Source: Silene noctiflora (lineage: Eukaryota; Streptophyta; Magnoliopsida; Caryophyllales; Caryophyllaceae). From it: a stretch of DNA of 20,704 nt. The notes under the pieces were generated by a model. The model ran no database searches. It had not been told where the DNA came from and saw only the letters and a list, made by a program, of their open reading frames with translations. Position numbers and translations under genes: made by a program. Shown here piece by piece: positions 15,401 through 20,704 of the stretch (position 1 is the first letter of the stretch; every line of letters begins with the position of its first letter). The DNA lies in contig VHZZ01001806.1 in the NCBI GenBank assembly GCA_009801015.1, positions 5,449 through 26,152 of the forward strand, read 5' to 3'.

Positions 15401-18400
15401 TTTTTTTAGAATACGGTTGCAGCGGCGGCGATGTGTTATGTTACATTCCTGGCATCCGAACGCTTTATTTTCATTTTGCAACAGCTACTGCAACTGTGAC
15501 GGCAAGAGATGTCTCATTATTTTACCATGGGTCCCATAGTATCAAAGAAGGGAATTATGCCCCTCTGCAAGCTTTCCTTGTGACACCAAAAATGAAAAAC
15601 AATCACTCTGAGTGAAGAGATTCACCATGAGCAACAATTCAGCCTGTCTGATCTTACAAATGTGGAAAACAATAGTAATATATTCCTTCCACTTCGTAAT
15701 TTTAACCCAACTCCCTGTCGCTCAAAACTTACATCTGAGAACATCTCATTACTCTTCTCAACAGAAGAGGAAATTCGCAAAACCGAAAAGAAAATTTCTA
15801 GCCAACGTAAAGACATTAGTTTGTGTAATTTAATTGATGTCTTTTTGCTCATATTGTGTCCTATAAGTACTTAGGACATGAACAATTGTAGAATCTCCAT
15901 TTCAAATTCTACCTATTGCCAAATCATCTCAGAGTATCAGTTTCAAAACCAATTATATTAAAAGCCTACAAGAAGCAACTTCTATGTGAAGAACCTACCC
16001 CTACATATGGAGTGACCATCAATGGAGACATTCCCAAGAGCTTCTTAAATAAAACCCAATTCACTTAATGAAACAACCATTGTGGATGCCCTTAGCAAGT
16101 CCTTTCAATGAAGGACTCAGTGCTTTAAGACCTACAAAACTATGAATGCATGCATATGGTATGTTGCAAAACTAATAGCTCAAACGTGAAGAATAAAGAC
16201 TAATACAGACAAGGTGAATCTTACTTCTTGCTCAGTAAAACTTGGGCCACTGAACTCCCCCTGTAGACCTGCCTCACCAAAGCGGTCATATAAGCCTCTT
16301 TTCTCTTCATTAGATAATACCTACAAAAAGCTCTTTACTAAAAGGATGATAAAGGGGACAAACTTAGACAATTACACTATTTGAAATCTGCCACCTACTC
16401 TATAGAAGAAAAAAAAATGTAAGTCCTTGACAAAAAGAGAAGATGCAAATTGATTTAAACATTCATGTTTACAATCTACCATTCAATATACAAATAACAC
16501 AAACTATTAGCAGTCCTATATCAAGGTGCATTCTAACGTGATAGCCCCAAAAACATATATGAAATTATGAAGAATACGGTGGCAAAATACATATGAGCAC
16601 GGTGTTGTACTTTCAAACAATGTATGCTTGTACTAGTAAAGTTCAGCACAAATAAGGATAAGAATAGCAGGTACAACAACACATCAGAACAAAAAGAACT
16701 AGGACATGTTGTTTCTGTTTGGTTGAAATGTTAAGCCCTTCAGTTACATTTCAGACATGCAATGATTTATTCGTATTGGCATGGAATGTGATCACAGCTA
16801 TGATTAAAATCCCAAAAACTTGTGCTGAGTCAAATGTATCTTCCGTAACTTCGCTAAGCTAGATAACTGTTAAAATGTGAAGAATGAATACTGAACATTC
16901 ATTTGGCAATCACATTTAACATGATAATGGAGACCTTCACTGTAGTGTTTAGTTGTTTACCCTTATTTTCCAACGATTATAATTATATCTTCTGCAAAAA
17001 GATAATTAGATAAGTAGACAAGCAAGTTGGGTTTCGAAACCCATTTGATCAACAAATCCGGTTCAATCAAAAGATCAAACATGATTCCTCATTCAAGTGA
17101 ATGCACACAAAGAAAGTACCACCTCAATAATTTTTATTTTGACATGAAGAGGCCCCGACTACATTAGATAAATCAATAAGGAAAACGATACGGTCATATA
17201 AACATAATGTTTCTATAACTTGAATTTGGATACCTTTAATATTTTTCAATGTTAATGCTTTGATGCAAAGTTTCCTTTCAAATTAGCGCAAAAATCTTAT
17301 TTCAAATTAGCACAAAAGATCTTATTCAACTTCAGTCATCCCAAGCTTAGGTAGTGTAACTTGTAAGCTCTCTACAACCCGCTCCCCTAAGGCCAAGCAA
17401 GTATTTTCCCCCCATCAACTCTAACCCTAAAAAGGCAAAAAAAAAAAAAAAAAAAGAAAAAAAAAGAAAAAAAAAGTTCAATAGAAACTTCGAATTCAAA
17501 AATGATGTAGGGAATAGGGATATGAGCATAACAAGGAAGAATTTTTTCTGTTTCAGAAGAAATACCCCCACATACACTGTATCATTTGTTTACACCTATG
17601 GGTCAACGACATTTGGGAGGTCGGAAATTTCCAAAAGGGTGTGACAAACAGTGAGTTTTTCCATCTTAAATTCTCTCCCAACATCAGTGTAAATATTCGA
17701 ATACACAATGTTGGAGTAAATTCCAAGCTATGTACTGTGACTCAAGTGTCGGACATGAAATGATGTCGAAGTGTCAAGCACGACTATGTTAGGAAACTTT
17801 TAAAGTTTTCACTTAGAATGACGGAGTGTCGAATGTGTAGTCTCGTGGCCTGCTGTATTGTGTAAAATGCATGACATTCAGACAATGTTAAGTGTCAAAG
17901 TAACAGATTTTAGGAAAACAGCAACTCGTAAGATTTGGAAAATAAACAAATTTTGTGATAGCAATTTAGTATAAATTAAAGAGCACATTGAGTAAAGGTC
18001 ACTGCCCAGTGGAATGAAATCCTATGAAATCAACACGTCTCTTTCTCTAAGATATTAAACAAACAAATTTCTCCAAGACTAAGAATTAGAAGTACCTCAT
18101 ATGCAGCACTTATTTCCTTGAATTTCTCCTCGGAACCAGGTGTTTTACTTGTATCTGGATGGTACTGTCAATAATAAACCACTAAATCATTAGTTCAGAA
18201 GTTCAGTGTTTGTCATTTCACCACACCTATCAACAACTCTTTCGAAGTTCAAACAAACCAGAGAATCTTAGAATTTTCTAGAACTGAAGCATGCAATACA
18301 CGAGATATACACGTGGCATAACTTTGGAACTAAGCACACAGAATGGGCATTAAGAATTAAGATGCTAGCTGCATATAGTACTACACTGTCCACAAAATTA

Positions 18401-19505
18401 CAGATGCATCTACCTACACACATGACCGTATGACACGCCCTAATGCAATATTGCACAAAAGTCTTGTGACTACCCACAATCAGTGGTGGAGCTGGGGTGG
18501 GGGGATGACGGTGAGAAATTTCAAAGGTTTTAGTTACAATTTTCCAAAAAAAATTCGAGTTCCCCTTACAACATTACCCGTTCGGCCCGCTGAAAATTTT
18601 CGCCCCTCTAGCTGAGTTCAATTCCTGGCTCAGCTACTGTGCACAATAGTACAGACGTTTTCCTTGAACTAAGCACACACGAGTTTTGCAACTATCCACA
18701 ATATCTCGGCACCCTAGAACTAAAGCACACTCAAGTTTTCCTTGAACTTATGCAAAAGACACTTTATTCTGATTTAATCACTCTTGCATATCATAATTCA
18801 TTTGCAGTATATTACAGTTGCATACATTTTTCGCCGAAATTGAAATCCGCCGAATAAAACAAATGATAGATGATTTGCTTTCGCGAAAAACACAGACAAG
18901 CCCGCAAGGGTGGAGTCTAGTGGTTAAAACTTGGTTGAAATTTTTAATACTCCCAAAGAGCAATTTTGTGGAGTATTCTTGTCACCCTCACGTGGCTTAC
19001 CTAGTATACGTGGTTTGCAGGGTATGTAGCCACTGCGCACCAAGTTAACGGCTGTGGGTTTCCTCGTCACCCAAATTTAACAGAAACAAAATGATTACTC
19101 CCTCGTCCAATCATTTATTTACTTTTTATTATTGTTTGTGAGCAGTATTTTAATTTTAATTAAAGGTAAACAAATGACCGGTACAGAGGGAGTAATAGAT
19201 AGAGTCGAGTAAAAGAATCGAACCTTGCGAGCTAATTTGCGATAAGAGGACTTAATTTCAGCCAAAGTAGCATTTCTACGGACATTCAAAGTAGTATAAT
19301 AATCAGCTTTTGTAGCCGCAGAAGCAATTATCCGAAAGCGAGCACATTTTCGATTGGAGAAACGAAGAGTAGGGCGTTGAAGATTGAAGTGATTGAAATT
19401 TGAGATTGAAAATGGTGGATGAGATTGGGGTAATCGCCATGAATTTGTATTTGAGGATGAGAATGGGGAGAAATTGAGGGAAGATGCAAGGTGAACTGCT
19501 TGCAT
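6472..19505 (-). CDS. Plastid-type DnaJ (Hsp40) co-chaperone, type I, 10 exons
   Basis: Exons in transcript order: 19505-19224, 18164-18096, 16320-16225, 14962-14865, 14235-14040, 10469-10294, 9750-9621, 7326-7169, 6760-6684 and 6578-6472. All introns are GT-AG and the joined frame gives 462 residues. In order: a Ser-rich, basic plastid transit peptide (about 1-62); J domain (about 67-135) with HPD at 96-98; short Gly/Phe linker; four zinc motifs CDVCDGTG (208), CSACGGKG (225), CASCQGEG (251) and CLKCGGLG (265); two C-terminal substrate-binding domains; and a charged tail ending [11 protein letters not shown]. It should deliver unfolded clients to stromal Hsp70 and stimulate its ATPase. It resembles Arabidopsis At3g17830 as I remember it. 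The start at 19505 is preferred because the transit peptide begins there; an in-frame ATG at 19589 would add 28 residues that look like 5' UTR. The usual RYD at 182-184 reads WSD. Confidence 0.9.
6579..6683 (-). other. DnaJ intron 9: 105 bp, stop-free and divisible by three
   Basis: The donor is GTAGCT after the codon fragment CACG; the acceptor is GACAG before GCAATC. The length is exactly 35 codons and no stop occurs in the gene's frame. Unspliced transcripts would therefore add 35 hydrophobic or aromatic residues between 428 and 429, giving about 497 residues, without breaking the frame. I call it an intron because the insert (rich in F, L and R) interrupts a hydrophilic tail and both splice sites are good. 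Constitutive exon status is not excluded. Confidence 0.6.
7327..9620 (-). other. DnaJ intron 7 (2,294 bp)
   Basis: A long AT-rich intron separating the two C-terminal beta-domain exons. It holds a TACGGAGTA motif (7493-7501) and a small hairpin (8463-8470 with 8478-8485). An open frame of 68 codons on the + strand (8439-8645) has no recognisable domain. No transposon with identifiable ends was found. Confidence 0.75.
9751..10293 (-). other. DnaJ intron 6 (543 bp)
   Basis: An ordinary AT-rich GT-AG intron. Around 9994-10065 the phrase TTTACTAATCC followed by an A-run appears twice, indicating a small local duplication. Nothing else is recognisable. Confidence 0.75.
10783..11039. mobile_element. 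Tourist-like (PIF/Harbinger) MITE
   Basis: A 257-bp element with imperfect terminal inverted repeats, GGCCCTGTCCTT at the left and its counterpart GGTCCTGTTTTT read inward from the right. It is flanked by TTA on both sides (10780-10782 and 11040-11042), the target duplication of Tourist elements. The interior is low-complexity, built from variants of TTAACTTAA and TTGAACTGAA. It has no coding capacity. Confidence 0.65.
11382..11460 (+). mobile_element. Solitary Stowaway-type end (truncated MITE)
   Basis: TACTCCCTCCC at 11380-11390 is a typical Stowaway terminus next to TA, followed by AAGTAAAGTGTCC as in common plant MITEs. No matching inverted right end (ending GGAGGGAGTA) occurs downstream in this intron, so it is a one-ended remnant. 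The right border given is approximate. Confidence 0.45.
11828..12050 (+). pseudogene. Possible captured or retrocopied first exon of a plastid-targeted protein
   Basis: An ATG in an excellent plant context (AAACCATGGCT) follows a pyrimidine- and AC-rich leader-like stretch. The frame begins [17 protein letters not shown], a classic transit-peptide composition. After a frame change near 11890-11905 it continues [17 protein letters not shown], then [10 protein letters not shown], to a stop just after 12040. It lies antisense inside DnaJ intron 5. The parent gene was not identified. Coding origin is inferred from start context and composition only; a chance resemblance is possible. Confidence 0.3.
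12204..12895 (-). mobile_element. 5'-truncated non-LTR retrotransposon (LINE) 3' end
   Basis: Read on the - strand, 12895-12730 encodes [20 protein letters not shown], then [19 protein letters not shown] and [13 protein letters not shown]. This is the hallmark C-terminus of plant RTE-like LINE reverse transcriptases (RLRWFGHVxRRP...GRGRPKxTW). After a frameshift near 12730 it goes on [15 protein letters not shown] to a stop at 12627-12629. A 3' UTR follows, ending with the conserved GGATTAAGGCTCCGATG and TTGTTGTTGTT tail at about 12204. Au-type plant SINEs share this tail. It lies in the same orientation as the DnaJ gene and is inactive. Confidence 0.7.
12627..12895 (-). pseudogene. Frameshifted reverse-transcriptase C-terminal remnant
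   Basis: The coding part of the LINE fragment, about 90 codons. It carries the RLRWF and GRGRPK motifs and one frame change between CLRE and RVIEHDM. No catalytic reverse-transcriptase or endonuclease domain remains. It is described separately so the protein evidence is not lost. Confidence 0.65.
14236..14864 (-). other. DnaJ intron 4 (629 bp)
   Basis: A phase-2 GT-AG intron that splits codon 182 (TG|G, Trp). No mobile element or other gene is recognisable within it. Confidence 0.8.
14963..16224 (-). other. DnaJ intron 3 (1,262 bp)
   Basis: A phase-0 intron between the J domain and the Gly/Phe region. Near 15306-15320 the phrase GTGTTGTTTGGGA resembles one end of a hAT or Harbinger MITE, but no matching second end is clear. 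Open frames on either strand around 15360-15870 have no recognisable domain. Confidence 0.7.
16321..18095 (-). other. DnaJ intron 2 (1,775 bp)
   Basis: A phase-0 intron inside the J-domain coding region, just after the Ala-Ala-Tyr-Glu end of exon 2. It is AT-rich, with an A-rich simple repeat at 17437-17476. No complete transposable element or other gene was recognised. Confidence 0.75.
17437..17476 (+). repeat. A-rich simple repeat, A19-G-A9-G-A9-G
   Basis: A regular A-tract interrupted every ten bases by G, inside DnaJ intron 2. On the - strand this is a long T-tract. It is a likely slippage hot spot and a possible sequencing or assembly weak point. Confidence 0.9.
18271..18283. promoter_or_regulatory. 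Perfect heat-shock element motif in DnaJ intron 1
   Basis: GAATTTTCTAGAA matches the trimeric HSF-binding consensus GAAnnTTCnnGAA exactly, with a further GAA at 18286-18288. It lies in the first intron of an Hsp40 gene, downstream of the presumed transcription start. Binding is not shown by sequence alone, and the motif could arise by chance in AT-rich DNA. Confidence 0.3.
18481..18639. mobile_element. hAT-like MITE
   Basis: A 159-bp element starting CAGTGGTGGAGCTGG. Its right end, read inward, is CAGTAGCTGAGCCAG, giving 15-bp imperfect inverted repeats of the CAGTGGCGGAGC type common in plant hAT derivatives. Eight-base flanks CCCACAAT (18473-18480) and TGCACAAT (18640-18647) agree at six positions, fitting a decayed 8-bp hAT target duplication. 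It has no coding capacity. Confidence 0.65.
18905..19080 (+). repeat. SINE-like dispersed repeat
   Basis: The segment opens with GGGTGGAGTCTAGTGGTTAA, which resembles a pol III box A region of tRNA-derived plant SINEs. It continues through CACGTGGCTTACCTAGTAT and GGTTTGCAGGG, a weak box B at best. The style matches dispersed repeats I associate with this plant group. No target duplication or clear 3' tail was found, so both the borders and the SINE assignment are tentative. Confidence 0.35.
19098..19192. mobile_element. Short Stowaway-type MITE
   Basis: A 95-bp element with inverted termini CTCCCTCGTCCAATCATTTA and, from the right, CTCCCTCTGTACCGGTCATT. It is flanked by TA on each side (19096-19097 and 19193-19194). 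It lies only 31 bp from the exon 1 donor of the DnaJ gene. It is related to, but shorter than, the element at 240-447. Confidence 0.85.
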
Positions 19506-19609
19506 CGTTTTTGCATTCCGGAAACGGACCGGCGTACTCAACAACTCAAGTACTGAAGTACACAATACTCTTATTTTTGGTTCTAACAATTTCTATTGTA
19601 TCAAGGATT

Positions 19610-19754
19610 AAAGGGCCAACAAACCCGAAATAGATCGGTAACTCGAAATAACTCGACTCGATCCGAACTAACTTGGAAATTTGACAAACCCGTAATGACC
19701 CGACCCTAACTAGCCCAACTCGCACTCGACCCGATTGACCCGTTTGTCAAGTCT
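19610..19754. repeat. Second ACCCG-rich repeat block
   Basis: Degenerate ACCCGA/ACTCGA repeats ending ACCCGTTTGTCAAGTCT. Read inward, this right end (AGACTTGACAAACGGGTC) resembles the right end of the element at 613-1051, so the two are probably members of one family in the same orientation. The left border is unclear and no target duplication was found. It lies about 105 bp upstream of the DnaJ start codon, within the likely promoter or 5' UTR. Confidence 0.5.
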
Positions 19755-20704
19755 ACTTGAGGGTCTTCTACTCTTGTAGGGAGTATCATTTTAGAGTACA
19801 AAACAGAATAACACGGGTTTACCGGTTTACCCCTAATATACTAATCTAAATGATGGGTATTTATATAAAGATTTAACGACAATTAAAATTTAAATAAATT
19901 ACAATACTCCATCATACACATCGTATTATTAAATAGAAGAGTATTGTAGTCTTTTAAGTGGCATTTTTCCTCGTCTATAACTATTTAAGTTAAGTTATGA
20001 GTATTATGTAATCATTCAAAAAATATTGAATGAAAAAGCCAATGGCTATCACTTCCTTTATCATTCATTCCCTCTTATTTTATTTTGTTATTTAGATTGG
20101 ATTTTGGGTGATTTTTTCCGCCCCAATCACACAATTCTAGTCTTTTGCAGTCTATCAATCTCGGGATTAAACAGTTGTATCACTGCATAATTTTATTTGT
20201 AAACTACATTAATTAATGCATTAGATGTAAATTTATTACGGAGTACTATATAATGGGTGTCTTAAAGTCTTACTTACCAGTGAGGCTGTAATCAGTGACG
20301 GATCTTCCTTTATGTGAGATTGACCTGGTTCACTCATCCTTTCGCCCTTAACAGACAATAACAGTAGTAGAAAATCCAATTAAATTGTCTCCCGACTTCT
20401 TAAATTCACCCTCTTATCATATAAGCAATAAATTACTAGTATTACACACTTATAACTAAAAAAGTAGTTTTGAAACCCGTAAAAAAATCACGGGTCTTAT
20501 TTGAGTTTTTCTCTTTTGGTTAATACTACCCGTATAAACACGAATTATTTAGAAATATGACAAATGATAAACTAGGATGTAAATTATGAAAATTAAACAT
20601 AATAACATGGTAATACTTGAAGGAAACTCACATACATTATGTGAATATACTGATTTTATAAATTAACATATTAATTTAAAGGATCTTTGCATGCATGACA
20701 AGAT
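19755..20704. other. Upstream region of the DnaJ gene, no gene recognised
   Basis: AT-rich flank with a TATATAAA-type sequence on the - strand near 19860-19870, about 355 bp upstream of the DnaJ ATG and perhaps too far to be its TATA box. A TACGGAGTA motif lies at 20237-20245. CAGTGACGGATC at about 20294 resembles a hAT-like MITE end, but no partner end is visible before the window stops. No open frame of significance is present. Confidence 0.5.

Larger units (their letters stand above)
18165..19223 (-). other. DnaJ intron 1 (1,059 bp) with three repeat insertions
   Basis: A phase-0 intron immediately before the HPD codons. It contains a heat-shock-element match (18271-18283), a hAT-like MITE (18481-18639), a SINE-like repeat (about 18905-19080) and a Stowaway MITE (19098-19192). 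Together these insertions account for roughly 40 per cent of the intron. Confidence 0.8.

Noticed and set aside
15300..15620. Possible MITE starting GTGTTGTTTGGGA in DnaJ intron 3
   Set aside because: No second terminus or flanking duplication could be found, so it cannot be called an element.
19506..19589. Upstream in-frame ATG extending the DnaJ by 28 residues
   Set aside because: The extension lacks transit-peptide character, whereas the sequence from 19505 has it; kept only as an alternative start.

Overview
This is a plant nuclear genomic window: long AT-rich introns with GT-AG borders, nested miniature transposons, and two multi-exon genes with plant-specific architecture. The recurrent TACGGAGTA motif and the style of the Stowaway-type MITEs (CTCCCTC...GAGGGAG) recall Caryophyllales genomes. 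That placement rests on memory of sequence style and is only a moderate guess.

Layout. Positions 1-1800 are intergenic and hold a complete Stowaway MITE (240-447) and a 439-bp ACCCGA-rich element with a perfect 9-bp target duplication (613-1051). From 1807 to 5152 on the + strand lies a five-exon receptor-like cytoplasmic kinase of the cysteine-rich-RLK (DUF26/CRK) kinase type. It has no extracellular or membrane part, and its 380-aa spliced reading frame is intact. Its first intron holds a complex foldback element. Positions 5153-6471 are the tail-to-tail intergenic gap, with no recognised gene.

From 19505 down to 6472 on the - strand lies a ten-exon gene spread over 13 kb. It encodes a 462-aa plastid-type DnaJ/Hsp40 (type I: transit peptide, J domain with HPD, four CxxCxGxG zinc motifs, C-terminal substrate-binding domains, short tail), closest in my memory to Arabidopsis At3g17830. 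All ten exons join in frame. Its introns are loaded with repeats: a hAT-like MITE, a SINE-like repeat and a Stowaway MITE in intron 1, and a Tourist-like MITE, a LINE 3' end with a frameshifted reverse-transcriptase C-terminus and a possible captured transit-peptide exon in intron 5. Positions 19506-20704 are upstream of the DnaJ gene and contain a second ACCCG-rich repeat.

The two genes are convergent and functionally unrelated as far as can be seen: one is a probable membrane-anchored signalling kinase, the other a chloroplast co-chaperone. I found no novel multi-gene system. The points most worth checking are the 105-bp stop-free intron near the DnaJ C-terminus, the substitution of the conserved LDIRYD motif in that protein, the perfect heat-shock element inside its first intron, the cryptic transit-peptide-like exon on the opposite strand, and the interleaved foldback element in the kinase intron.
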